From: Bradyrhizobium prioriisuperbiae
GTDB taxonomy: Bacteria; Pseudomonadota; Alphaproteobacteria; Rhizobiales; Xanthobacteraceae
Assembly: GCF_032397745.1 (NCBI RefSeq)
Contig: NZ_CP135921.1
Span: 248,001-312,000 of the forward strand
DNA: 64,000 bases
Direction: 5' to 3'
Both the position numbers and the translations under genes were made by a program. Position 1 is the stretch's first letter. The number at the start of each line of letters is the position of its first letter. A model generated the notes under the pieces. It was not told the DNA's origin. It saw only the letters and a list, made by a program, of their open reading frames with translations, and did not search any database. Of this stretch, positions 53,579 through 61,891 are shown one piece after another.

Positions 53579-53581
53579 GTG

Positions 53582-53618
53582 CCGGAGGGCAGAGGCCGGT
53601 GAGGCCACTGCCCTCTGG
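53582..53618. terminator. Bidirectional terminator hairpin
   Basis: CCGGAGGGCAG (53582-53592) pairs with CTGCCCTCTGG (53608-53618) with one G-U, and the loop itself holds GGCC...GGCC. It lies between the GNAT stop and the aldehyde dehydrogenase stop and can serve both. Confidence 0.72.
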
Positions 53619-53626
53619 CCGCCATA

Positions 53627-55066
53627 TCACGGCAGCGTATAGGCGGTCTTCACCGTGGTATAGAACTCGGCGGCGTAACGGCCCTGCTCGCGCGGACCGT
53701 AGCTCGAGGCTTTGCGGCCACCGAACGGCACGTGATAATCGACACCGGCGGTCGGCAGGTTGACCATCACCATGCCGGATTCCGAATTGCGCTTGAAGTG
53801 CGAGGCGTACTTCAGGCTGGTGGTGCAGATGCCGGACGCGAGCCCGAACTCGGTGTCGTTGGCGACGGCCAGCGCCTCGTCGTAGTTCTTCACCCGGATC
53901 ACCGACGCGACGGGGCCGAAGATCTCTTCCCGCGAAATGCGCATGCTGTTGCTGGCTTCGGTGAACAGCGCCGGCGACAGATAGAAGCCGGGGGTTTCGC
54001 GATTGACCAGTTCGCCGCCCTCGACCAGCTTGGCGCCTTCATCGCGGCCGATCTTGATATAGGACAAATCCTGATCGAGCTGGTTCTGATCGACCACCGG
54101 GCCGATATGAGTGCCGGCCTTGCAGGCGTCGCCAATCACGAGGCCTTTCATGCGCTCGGCCATGGCATCGACAAAACGGTTGTGAATGCCTTCGGTCACG
54201 ATCAGCCGGGACGATGCGGTGCAGCGCTGGCCGGTGGAGAAGAACGCGCCGTTGACGGCGGCCTCGACCGAGGTCTTGAGATCGGCGTCGTCGAGCACCA
54301 CCAGCGGATTCTTGCCACCCATCTCGAGCTGGAACTTGGCCATCCGCGCCACGCAGGCGCCGGCCACCTTGCGGCCGGTCGAGACCGAGCCGGTGAAGGT
54401 GATGGCATCGACGTCCCTGCTGTTGAGCAGTGCCTCGCCGACCACCGAGCCACGGCCCATGGTCAGGTTGAACACGCCGGCCGGCAGGCCGGAGCGCGCA
54501 ATGATCTCCGACAGCGCATGCGCGGAGCCCGGCACGAGGTCGGCCGGCTTGAACACCACCGCATTGCCGTAGCAGAGCGCCGGCGCGATCTTCCACGCGG
54601 GAATGGCGATCGGGAAATTCCAGGGCGCAATGATGCCGACCACGCCAACGGCTTCGCGGGTCATCTCCACATCGATGCCGGGCCGCACACTGGCGACCTT
54701 CTCGCCGGTCAGCCGCAGCGCCTCACCTGCAAAAAAGTCGAAAATCTGCCCGGCGCGCGCGACCTCGCCGATGCCCTCGGGACGGGTCTTGCCTTCCTCG
54801 CGCGCCAAGAGTTCGCCGAGCTCCTCGCGGCGGCTCAAGATTTCGTCGGAAATCTTCTTCAGCGCGTCATGGCGCTCCTGCGGCGTCGAGCGCGACCAGC
54901 CGGGCGCGGCGGCCTTTGCGGCCGCGATTGCAGCCAGTGTCTGAGCGGTGTCGGCCTGGGCGTATTCGCCAACCACATCATTCGTGTTCGACGGATTGAC
55001 GTTTCGCGTGGCCTTGGCGCCGGTGACCCATTCGCCGCCGATGAAGTTCTTGTGAAGTTCGGACAT
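53627..55066 (-). CDS. NAD(P)-dependent aldehyde dehydrogenase (ketoglutarate-semialdehyde type)
   Basis: A 479-residue ALDH. NPSNTNDVVGEYAQAD near the start is typical of alpha-ketoglutarate semialdehyde dehydrogenases, which end sugar-acid and hydroxyproline degradation. IIAPWNFPIAIPAWKIAPAL is the cofactor-binding loop, FTGSVSTGRKV the Rossmann turn, FQLEMGGKNP has the general-base Glu, and FFSTGQRCTASSRL the nucleophilic Cys. The ATG at 55066 follows GGGA. A palindrome GACAA-G-TTGTC (55139-55149) lies 73 bases upstream. The sugar-acid locus at 60.8-64 kb might supply its substrate (inference). Confidence 0.9.
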   Translation of the reverse strand: MSELHKNFIGGEWVTGAKATRNVNPSNTNDVVGEYAQADTAQTLAAIAAAKAAAPGWSRSTPQERHDALKKISDEILSRREELGELLAREEGKTRPEGIGEVARAGQIFDFFAGEALRLTGEKVASVRPGIDVEMTREAVGVVGIIAPWNFPIAIPAWKIAPALCYGNAVVFKPADLVPGSAHALSEIIARSGLPAGVFNLTMGRGSVVGEALLNSRDVDAITFTGSVSTGRKVAGACVARMAKFQLEMGGKNPLVVLDDADLKTSVEAAVNGAFFSTGQRCTASSRLIVTEGIHNRFVDAMAERMKGLVIGDACKAGTHIGPVVDQNQLDQDLSYIKIGRDEGAKLVEGGELVNRETPGFYLSPALFTEASNSMRISREEIFGPVASVIRVKNYDEALAVANDTEFGLASGICTTSLKYASHFKRNSESGMVMVNLPTAGVDYHVPFGGRKASSYGPREQGRYAAEFYTTVKTAYTLP

Positions 55067-55138
55067 GTCCCGGTTTCCCATGGTTTTTGTCGGGCGGCAC
55101 CCTGGTGCCGCGGAGTGTGAAGGTCCTACCACAGGTCT

Positions 55139-55149
55139 GACAAGTTGTC
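55139..55149. promoter_or_regulatory. Operator-like palindrome upstream of the aldehyde dehydrogenase gene
   Basis: GACAA-G-TTGTC is a perfect 5-bp inverted repeat in the 255-bp gap between the divergent dehydrogenase and GST genes. A perfect GCGGCACC-CT-GGTGCCGC hairpin (55094-55111) also lies in the dehydrogenase leader and could affect its translation. Confidence 0.45.
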
Positions 55150-55321
55150 GTATGAACTGATGAGTTTCCCGACTGACGCGCTTTCTCCCGGGGAACCGGC
55201 GCGCTCGAACCCGACGGCCCAAATAGTGGGACGGCGTCAGCGGGCACGGCGCCATTCCCTGCCAGGGAATTGAGTGGATGCGGCATCCGGGCCGATCATC
55301 CCCCTCGAAACGAGGACCCAC

Positions 55322-56164
55322 ATGAATCACGCCGGCAAGCTATTTCACAACGCACTCTCGGCTTCGTCGCAAAAAATTCGCCTGGCCCTGGCCGAGAAGA
55401 AGCTTCGCTGGGACAGTGAGGAAATCGACCTGCGGGCCGGGCAACAGCACTCGCCCGCATATCGGCAGTTGAACCCGGCCGGCGTCGTCCCGACCCTGGT
55501 TCGTGACGGCGAAACCATGGTCGAAAGCTCGGCCATTCTGGAATACCTGGATGACGTCTTTCCCGATCAATCGCTGCGGCCAAACGATCAGGCGGAGCGT
55601 GCGCGCATGCGCGCCTTGATCCGGCGACTTGACGACATTCACCACGCCGCGAACGGTTTTCTGACTTATGCCGTCCTCGTTCGCCCCTCGCTGCTGGCGC
55701 TCGATCCGACGCGGCTGGACGCCATGATCGCGGCCATGCCGGATGCACGCGCGAGAGCCTCGCGGCGCGAAGCGCAGGAGCTCGGGGTTGAATCCCCGAT
55801 GTTTCCGGATGCAGTGAAAACCCAAATCGCCCTTTTGGATACGATGGACGGGCTTCTGGCACGGACGGACCATCTCGCCGGCGATGCGCTGTCGCTCGCG
55901 GACATCACCGCACTTCCTTATGTCGCGCGCCTCGATCACATGGGATGGACCGCCACGCTCATGGATGGACGGCCACGTGTCGCAGACTGGCTGGCCCGCA
56001 TGCGAACACGTCAGGCCTATGCGGAAGCGATCGACCGATGGATGCCGCCGGCCGTCGTCGCACAATGGCTTGCGCTGGGCCAGGCAGCCTGGCCTGCCGC
56101 CAGCCACGTGCTTGAATTCCGACCCCATGGTCAAAACATGACTCGTGAGCCGGACAAGACTTGA
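55322..56164 (+). CDS. Glutathione S-transferase family protein
   Basis: A 280-residue GST with an extended C-terminal domain. The thioredoxin-like half reads KLFHNALSASSQKIRLALAE with a catalytic Ser in SASSQ, LNPAGVVPTLVRDGETMVESSAILEYLDD (cis-Pro in VPTL, GSH-binding ES). The helical domain is ~100-280. GSTs of this length are known in aromatic or halogenated compound degradation and stress defence. GAGG lies before the ATG at 55322. Its stop and the stop of the converging XRE gene abut within a palindrome. Confidence 0.88.
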   Translation: MNHAGKLFHNALSASSQKIRLALAEKKLRWDSEEIDLRAGQQHSPAYRQLNPAGVVPTLVRDGETMVESSAILEYLDDVFPDQSLRPNDQAERARMRALIRRLDDIHHAANGFLTYAVLVRPSLLALDPTRLDAMIAAMPDARARASRREAQELGVESPMFPDAVKTQIALLDTMDGLLARTDHLAGDALSLADITALPYVARLDHMGWTATLMDGRPRVADWLARMRTRQAYAEAIDRWMPPAVVAQWLALGQAAWPAASHVLEFRPHGQNMTREPDKT

Positions 56165-56171
56165 TCAAGTC
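56158..56171. other. 14-bp palindrome containing both stop codons
   Basis: GACTTGATCAAGTC is perfect and holds the TGA of the GST gene (56162-56164) and, on the other strand, the TGA of the XRE gene (56165-56167). TTGATCAAG recurs at 56177. It may act as a short bidirectional stop for transcription. Confidence 0.5.
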
Positions 56172-57037
56172 AGGATTTGATCAAGAGAGGATTGGCCCGC
56201 AATCAACGCCACCGTCGCATCATCGGCCGGGTGAAGCGCTTCGATCTTGATTTCGCTGAGGGTGAGATCCTGCGCTGTTCCCAGTGTCGCGATCGTGCTC
56301 ACCAGCCGTATTTCCTTCGCTGCAAACCTGAACACCAGCGGGATCAGGATTTCGGAAGACGGCTCCCGGTCCCAGAGATCGCTGACGCCCGGATAGGCCT
56401 TGATCTGATCGAGAACGGCACGCCGGGGATCGGCCGACTCGGCGCCCGCCAGTTCATAACTCACACGCCTCAGCACCGCGCTGGCCACGACGGGCCAATT
56501 GGCGAGCCTTTTGCGAAGGCCATCGGGATGAAACAACAGATGAAGCGTATTGGGCCGGGGCGGCGCGATCAGCTCGAATGCCCTGACGTTCGATGCAGTC
56601 TGACCGACGCGCGCAATGGTCGCCGCGGCAGCGTCGCTCGCCATGATGACATCCCACGTCCGATCGATGGCGATCGCGCCATACGGATCATGCCGCTTCA
56701 GAATCAGCCGCAAGGCCGCGAGCGTCGGCGCCATCTCGGGGGCTTCGAGCGGCCGATCCCGGAACATCGCGGCAAACCCCGCCGCGGTCATCAGCGCATT
56801 CCGGTCGCGATGGCTCAATCCCATCACATCGGACAAGCGCGCGATCATGCTCCGGGTCGGTTGCGCCCTACCCGTCTCGAGGAAGCTGATATGGCGACTT
56901 GGCGTTCCGACCGACGACGCCAGATCGAGCTGGCTGATGCGACGCGCCTTGCGCAGGACCTGCAGCAACACGCCGAACTCCCGCGGCGGCGCGTGAGGGA
57001 ATGCGGATGTCGACACCGACGTGTTCAACTTATCCAT
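56165..57037 (-). CDS. XRE-family regulator with MmyB-like ligand domain
   Basis: A 290-residue regulator. The HTH (~20-75) contains LLQVLRKARRISQLDLASSV and RHISFLETGRAQPTRSMIAR. The C-terminal part (ALMTAAGFAAMFRDR onward, ~95-285) matches MmyB-like ligand-binding domains of the 'transcriptional regulator, XRE, GST-cluster' kind (LFHPDGLRKRLANW). Start at the ATG 57037. Such regulators commonly stand beside GST or dehydrogenase genes they control; here the GST gene is immediately convergent. Confidence 0.9.
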   Translation of the reverse strand: MDKLNTSVSTSAFPHAPPREFGVLLQVLRKARRISQLDLASSVGTPSRHISFLETGRAQPTRSMIARLSDVMGLSHRDRNALMTAAGFAAMFRDRPLEAPEMAPTLAALRLILKRHDPYGAIAIDRTWDVIMASDAAAATIARVGQTASNVRAFELIAPPRPNTLHLLFHPDGLRKRLANWPVVASAVLRRVSYELAGAESADPRRAVLDQIKAYPGVSDLWDREPSSEILIPLVFRFAAKEIRLVSTIATLGTAQDLTLSEIKIEALHPADDATVALIAGQSSLDQILT

Positions 57038-57081
57038 CAGCCTGGTGTCCCGAATTCGAAGTTCGCATTGCATGCGCGACC

Positions 57082-58320
57082 TCAGCGGGCGCGGCGCTCG
57101 ACATTGGCGATGCGCGCGGGCACGCCGAACTCCTTGCGGCAAACCTCGGCCAGCACGGCCACGCCCTCGCGAATCTGCTCATGGGACGGGCTTGCGAAAC
57201 ACAGCCGCAGCCGGCTGCCGGCATGGGCCTTGTCGGTGGACCATTCGGGCCCCGGATTAATGGATACGCCCGCGGCGAGCGCCGCCTGACAGAGCTTCAG
57301 CGTATCGACCTGATCCGGCAGTTTCACCCAGAGAAAGATGCCGCCTTTGGGATCGGAGAATTCCGCCGCGGTTCCAAACTGCGCATCGAGCGCATCCATC
57401 AGCGTCTCGAGCTTAGCGCGCAGGCCGCGCGTGAGTTTTGGAACGTGGGTGGTGAAATGCGGCGGACAATATTCGGCCAGCACCATCTGCTCCAACGCGC
57501 CGGAGCCCGCATCTGTTTTCAGAGCGAGCATCCGCGACAGCACCGCCCAGGGCGCAACGATATAGCCCACCCGCAGCGCCGGGGCGATCGACTTGGAGAA
57601 CGAGCCGATATGAATGACGGCGCCGGTCCGGCTCATGGCATGGAGCGCCGGCGGCCGCGCTCCCTCCCAGATCAGGTCGGCGTAACAATCATCCTCGACA
57701 ATCGGCACGCTGTATTCCTGAGACAGTGCCAGCAGCTCGGCACGGCGCGCTTCGCTCATGATGGTGCCGGTCGGATTCTGCACGGTCGGGATGACGTAGA
57801 TGTATTTCGGCTGGATGCCGCAGCGCTTGAGGTCGCCCAGCGCCTCCGCCAGCGCATCCATCCGCATGCCGCCGTCATCCAGCGGAATGCCTGTCACATT
57901 GACGCCCATCCGGCTCAGCCGTGTCAGCGCGCCCTGATAGGTGTCGCGCTCGACGATCACGGTGTCACCCCGCGCCAGCAGGCTCTGGTTGACCAGATCG
58001 AGCGCCTGCAGCGAGCCGGACACCATCAGGATGTCATCGGCGATGCAGTTGATTCCGGCATCGCGGCGCAGCTTTGTCGCGATGAATTCGCGCAGAGGAT
58101 GATAGCCTTGCGGGCCGCTCGCCAACCCATAGGTCGCCAACGTCCGCCCCTCGCGCCGCAACACAGCATTGACTGCATCGATCAGGCCATCCAGCGGAAC
58201 CTGATCCGGATCGTTATTGCCGCCGACAAAACTGTACCTGGCGAGCCCGGTCCATCGGGCCGCGGGCGCCGGCAATCCCGTGGGCCATAGCGGAGTGAAG
58301 TCGAACAGCGCGGAGGTCAT
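57082..58320 (-). CDS. PLP-dependent aminotransferase (2-aminoadipate/LysN type)
   Basis: A 412-residue fold-type I aminotransferase without an HTH domain. YSFVGGNNDPDQVPLDGLID opens it, TYGLASGPQGYHPLREFIA binds substrate, YVIPTVQNPTGTIMSEARRAELL is the Asn/Pro motif (key part PTVQNPTG), and GSFSKSIAPALRVGYIV carries the PLP lysine. Members handle 2-aminoadipate, aromatic or branched amino acids. The first codon of the frame is a TTG at 58326, but the ATG at 58320 has GGGAG 9 bases upstream and is preferred. It is the next gene upstream of the XRE regulator, 44 bases apart. Confidence 0.91.
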   Translation of the reverse strand: MTSALFDFTPLWPTGLPAPAARWTGLARYSFVGGNNDPDQVPLDGLIDAVNAVLRREGRTLATYGLASGPQGYHPLREFIATKLRRDAGINCIADDILMVSGSLQALDLVNQSLLARGDTVIVERDTYQGALTRLSRMGVNVTGIPLDDGGMRMDALAEALGDLKRCGIQPKYIYVIPTVQNPTGTIMSEARRAELLALSQEYSVPIVEDDCYADLIWEGARPPALHAMSRTGAVIHIGSFSKSIAPALRVGYIVAPWAVLSRMLALKTDAGSGALEQMVLAEYCPPHFTTHVPKLTRGLRAKLETLMDALDAQFGTAAEFSDPKGGIFLWVKLPDQVDTLKLCQAALAAGVSINPGPEWSTDKAHAGSRLRLCFASPSHEQIREGVAVLAEVCRKEFGVPARIANVERRAR

Positions 58321-58501
58321 GGGCAATTTCTCCCGTTTTCTTGTCGCCGGCCCGAGTCAAGTCGAGTCCTGAAAAAATTTTCGCACTTTGCCGGGTGAAA
58401 ATTCCAAGCCACCAATGCAAATTCGCTGCGCAGCTACGTGGATAACCAGTAGACAAGCCTTGTCAATGTCACAAAATATTCACACGTCAGGACTGACGAA
58501 G

Positions 58502-60106
58502 ATGAATGGGGACCACGTGACTTTCAGGCAATCAGTACCGGACGATTCCGACGCCACTCTTGCTGTGCGGCCGGGCGAACAAACCGAAATCGAACTTAAG
58601 CTATTGGCGCCGCAGGGCATTCTGGACAAGCTGCGCGACCTGCCGGTGGTGACGCAGCATGCGCGTAATCGCGGCGCATTTCGCCGGCTTGAATCGGTGT
58701 ATTATGACACGCCGGAGCGGGTGCTGTTTCAGCACGGCATGTCGCTACGCGTGCGGCGCAACGGAAAACACTTCATTCAGACGCTGAAGCTCATGCCCGA
58801 CGCCCGCCAGCCGCTGGCGCGGCGGCAATGGGAAATGCCGGTCGGCGGTCTCACGCCCGACCTTGCGCGACTGCCAATCGGCGAAATCGGCGATCCGATG
58901 ACAACATTGGCGAGCAGCGCGCTGGTGCCGGTGTTTACAACCAAGTTTCGCCGGCACGCACGACAACTCGATCTGCCCGAGGCATCGATCGAAATCGCCT
59001 TCGATGAGGGAACGATCGAGGCCGGTTCGCGCCAGGAAGCCCTGTCGGAAATCGAACTCGAACTGAAAAGCGGCAATGCCGGAGCGCTGTTCGATCTGGG
59101 CACGCAGCTGCTCGATGCCGCGCCGCTGCAGGTCGCGACCCAAAGCAAGGCGGAACGCGGCTACGCGCTGGCGTTCGACACGACGCCTGCGTCAGCGAAG
59201 GCCGAGTCCCCCGACATCGCCGCCAACCAGACGGTCGACGACGTCATTGCACTGCTGGTCGGCGGTTGCTGGCATCACATCCTGAAAAATCGCAAGGTGG
59301 TGGAAGACGGAAAAGATCCGGAAGGCGTGCACCAAATGCGTGTCGCCTTGCGGCGGCTGCGAACGCTCTGCACGCTGTTCCGGCGTGACATTCCCTCGCC
59401 CTCGTTTCAGACGATCAACAGCGAAGCAAGATGGCTGATGCAGCAGCTCGGCCCGGCCCGGGAGTGGGACGTGCTTGCCACGACCACGCTTCGCCGGCTC
59501 GCGACGGAACTACCTGAAATCGATTTCGGCGAGTTGCGCGAGGCGGTGGACCGGCAGCGCACATCGAGCTACGGCGAGCTGCATGGCGCGCTCGCCGATC
59601 CGCGCTGCAGCCGTTTCCTGCTCACGCTCGGACACTGGATCGAACGCCGAGGCTGGCGCAACGACATCGACAGCCATGCCCTGGCGCTGCTGTCGCAACC
59701 GATGATCACGCTCGCCGACCGGATCCTGGGACGACTGCACCGCAAGGCACTCAAGCGTGGCGCACATTTCCGGCGACTCGATATCGAAGCGCAGCACGAT
59801 CTTCGGATCGACCTCAAGAAGCTGCGTTATGCGACGGACTTTTTCCTGCCGCTGTACGCCGCGTCCGCGACCGCGCGGCGCTATGCCGAGCGGCTCGCCC
59901 AGTTGCAGGGGAACCTCGGGCGCGCGCATGACATCGGCGGCACTCGCATTCTGCTGGATACCATCCGGCAGGAAGGCCGCCCCACGCTTCACCTCGCCAT
60001 CGGCGCCGTTGCCGGCTGGCAAGCGCGCGACCAGATCGCCATTGCGAAAACGCTGCGCAAGAGATGGCGCCGGTTCAAGGCAACCCCGGCCTTCTGGGGC
60101 CGCTGA
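58502..60106 (+). CDS. CYTH-CHAD domain protein (inorganic triphosphatase-like)
   Basis: A 534-residue protein. Residues ~25-215 form a CYTH domain: EIELKL opens it, and alternating charged strands (LRVRRNGKHFIQTLKLM, EIAFDEGTIEAG, SEIELEL) line a triphosphate tunnel with divalent metal. Residues ~250-520 are a CHAD helical domain with conserved histidines (GVHQMRVALRRLRTL and LGRAHDIGG), a polyphosphate-binding module. Likely role: hydrolysis of tripolyphosphate or regulation of polyP granules. Start at the ATG 58502, with AGGA 8 bases before. No polyP kinase gene lies near. Confidence 0.93.
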   Translation: MNGDHVTFRQSVPDDSDATLAVRPGEQTEIELKLLAPQGILDKLRDLPVVTQHARNRGAFRRLESVYYDTPERVLFQHGMSLRVRRNGKHFIQTLKLMPDARQPLARRQWEMPVGGLTPDLARLPIGEIGDPMTTLASSALVPVFTTKFRRHARQLDLPEASIEIAFDEGTIEAGSRQEALSEIELELKSGNAGALFDLGTQLLDAAPLQVATQSKAERGYALAFDTTPASAKAESPDIAANQTVDDVIALLVGGCWHHILKNRKVVEDGKDPEGVHQMRVALRRLRTLCTLFRRDIPSPSFQTINSEARWLMQQLGPAREWDVLATTTLRRLATELPEIDFGELREAVDRQRTSSYGELHGALADPRCSRFLLTLGHWIERRGWRNDIDSHALALLSQPMITLADRILGRLHRKALKRGAHFRRLDIEAQHDLRIDLKKLRYATDFFLPLYAASATARRYAERLAQLQGNLGRAHDIGGTRILLDTIRQEGRPTLHLAIGAVAGWQARDQIAIAKTLRKRWRRFKATPAFWGR

Positions 60107-60224
60107 GCCCGCAAACCGCAATGTTGCCGTAAGGTCGGCATGTGAGACATGAGACCACAGAACGGACGCGGCACGACCCCATGTGAATGGTGTCGGCCGC
60201 GCCCAAGCGGGACATCATGACGGC

Positions 60225-60827
60225 ATGGCGGATATCAGCGGCTTCCTCGACGACGTACTCAAGACGGCGGATCTCGCCAGCGTGTTTTACGCCGCACTGG
60301 TGGAAAAGTTCATTCCCGTGCTGCCGTCCTATGTGCTGTTTCCGGCCGTCGGCATGGGCGCTGCAGGAACCACCGACCTGATGCTGCGATGCCTGGTGGC
60401 GGCCGCGGGCTCGATCGGCGGCGCAATCGGTTGGTACCTGCTCGGCGCGATGATCGGCCCACTGCGGATCAGGCAGGTGGTGCTTCGATACGGGCGTTGG
60501 ATCTTGCTGACACCGCGATTGTACGAGCGCATTGCGACGTCCTACCAGCGCCGTCCCTTCGGCATTACCTTCGCGGGCCAGTTGATCCCGACGGTGCGCA
60601 TCTATCAGGCGCTGCCGGCCGGCGTGCTGCGATTGCCGCTGCTGCCGTTCCTGCTCGCAACAGCCATTGGTGCGTTGTGCTGGATCGTGCCGCTCGCGGT
60701 CGCCGGCCACATCCTGCGCGCCCATGGCTGGAGTGCAGCGGAGGCCGGACTGGCTTTGCTCGCGACATTGTTGACCACGGAAGGGGTTGCCCTCCTGATC
60801 GTGCGCTCCAGACTCAGGACAAGATAG
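60225..60827 (+). CDS. DedA/VTT-family membrane protein
   Basis: A 200-residue inner-membrane protein with 4-5 helices. FVYAALVEKFIPVLPSYVLFPAVGMGAA (key part EKFIPVLPS) and the later GQLIPTVRIYQALPAGVLRLP are the two re-entrant motifs of the VTT/SNARE-associated (DedA) family, with the conserved Pro and Arg. DedA proteins flip polar lipids such as undecaprenyl-phosphate or phosphatidylethanolamine. The ATG at 60225 is the likely start but has no clear ribosome site. It ends 8 bases from the stop of the converging DHDPS-family gene. Confidence 0.86.
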   Translation: MADISGFLDDVLKTADLASVFYAALVEKFIPVLPSYVLFPAVGMGAAGTTDLMLRCLVAAAGSIGGAIGWYLLGAMIGPLRIRQVVLRYGRWILLTPRLYERIATSYQRRPFGITFAGQLIPTVRIYQALPAGVLRLPLLPFLLATAIGALCWIVPLAVAGHILRAHGWSAAEAGLALLATLLTTEGVALLIVRSRLRTR

Positions 60828-60834
60828 ATCCCGG

Positions 60835-61725
60835 CTACGCAGCCGCGCGACGCGTCGCCGCGTCCAGTTGCGCCTGCAACGCCGCGCCGTCGGACGACGA
60901 ACGCAGCGGCGCGCGCACCCGCAGCCAGCCCGCATCGCCGGTCTGGACGGCGAGAATGGCCTTCAAAGCTGGAACGAACGGGTGGCTGGCGACCACCGAG
61001 ACTGCAGCCTTCATCCGGGCTTCGGCCCCAGGGCCGCTCAGCATTTCCCGCACCAGGTCACATGCGACATTCGCCATGCCGCAGATCGTGCCGGCGCCGC
61101 CTTCGGCGACCGCGCGCGCGATATCGGCTTCGTTGCCCACCGTGACGGCAAGGTCTGGCGCGGCGGCGCGATAGGCCTGGAACTGCTTGAAGTCGGCGCT
61201 GCTGTCCTTCACGCCCGCAACGATCCTGCCGTAGCGCGCGCGCAGCTTCGCCGCGACGGTGGCCGGCACGCCGACGCCTGACACCTGCGGAATGTTATAA
61301 AGCGTTGCGCGCAGCCGATCGTCCGCCACGCCGTCAAGAATCGCAGCGAACGCATCCTCGATGCCATCAGGCGTGACGTCGCGATAGAAATACGGCGGCA
61401 GCATCAGCACATGGCGAAGTCCAACGCCCAGCGCCGCGCGGGTGAGTGCAATGGTATCGGTCAAAGCGGGAAAGCCGCCACCAAGCCCGATCCGCGACGC
61501 CGCCGCGCCGGCTTTCAGCAGGGCCTCGACGGCTGCGATGCGCTCGACGGCGCTGAACGAAGTGCCCTCCCCGGTGGTCCCAAACACCACGGCGCCGTCG
61601 ACGCCTTGGGCAAACAGGCCGAGCACATGACGCGCCAGGCTGGCGTGATCGACACTGCCATCCGCCACCAGCGGCGTCGGGACGGCAACCCAGTAGCCGC
61701 GAATTTGATCAGTATTGTCAGTCAT
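60835..61725 (-). CDS. Dihydrodipicolinate-synthase-family lyase/aldolase
   Basis: A 296-residue TIM-barrel class I aldolase. GAVVFGTTGEGTSFSAVE has the GTTGE motif, LPPYFYR and LYNIPQVSG hold the Tyr of the catalytic triad, and IVAGVKDSSADF has the Schiff-base Lys. It belongs to the sub-branch of sugar-acid dehydratases or aldolases rather than DapA itself (inference from length and operon). AGGAG lies 5 bases before the ATG at 61725. Divergent from the FAD-linked dehydrogenase, with an operator-like palindrome between. Confidence 0.9.
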   Translation of the reverse strand: MTDNTDQIRGYWVAVPTPLVADGSVDHASLARHVLGLFAQGVDGAVVFGTTGEGTSFSAVERIAAVEALLKAGAAASRIGLGGGFPALTDTIALTRAALGVGLRHVLMLPPYFYRDVTPDGIEDAFAAILDGVADDRLRATLYNIPQVSGVGVPATVAAKLRARYGRIVAGVKDSSADFKQFQAYRAAAPDLAVTVGNEADIARAVAEGGAGTICGMANVACDLVREMLSGPGAEARMKAAVSVVASHPFVPALKAILAVQTGDAGWLRVRAPLRSSSDGAALQAQLDAATRRAAA

Positions 61726-61790
61726 ATCGACTCCTACCGCGCCCGCGGCGAACTGCCCGGGCACCTTCTTACGCCAGTCTGTTGACTCTT

Positions 61791-61809
61791 CTTGTACCTT
61801 ACATACAAG
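61791..61809. promoter_or_regulatory. GntR-type operator between lyase and dehydrogenase genes
   Basis: CTTGTACCTTACATACAAG: arms CTTGTA and TACAAG are exact, spaced by 7 bases. The TTGTA...TACAA form is usual for FCD-GntR regulators. No regulator gene of that kind lies in the window, so it would act in trans or be encoded to the right of the window. Confidence 0.6.
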
Positions 61810-61891
61810 ATGAGATCAATGTATTCGTTCGCCGGGGCTGCGCATGCCGCAGACGCAGAACACCGGCCAAGTCCAACCAGATAGGCCGCAG

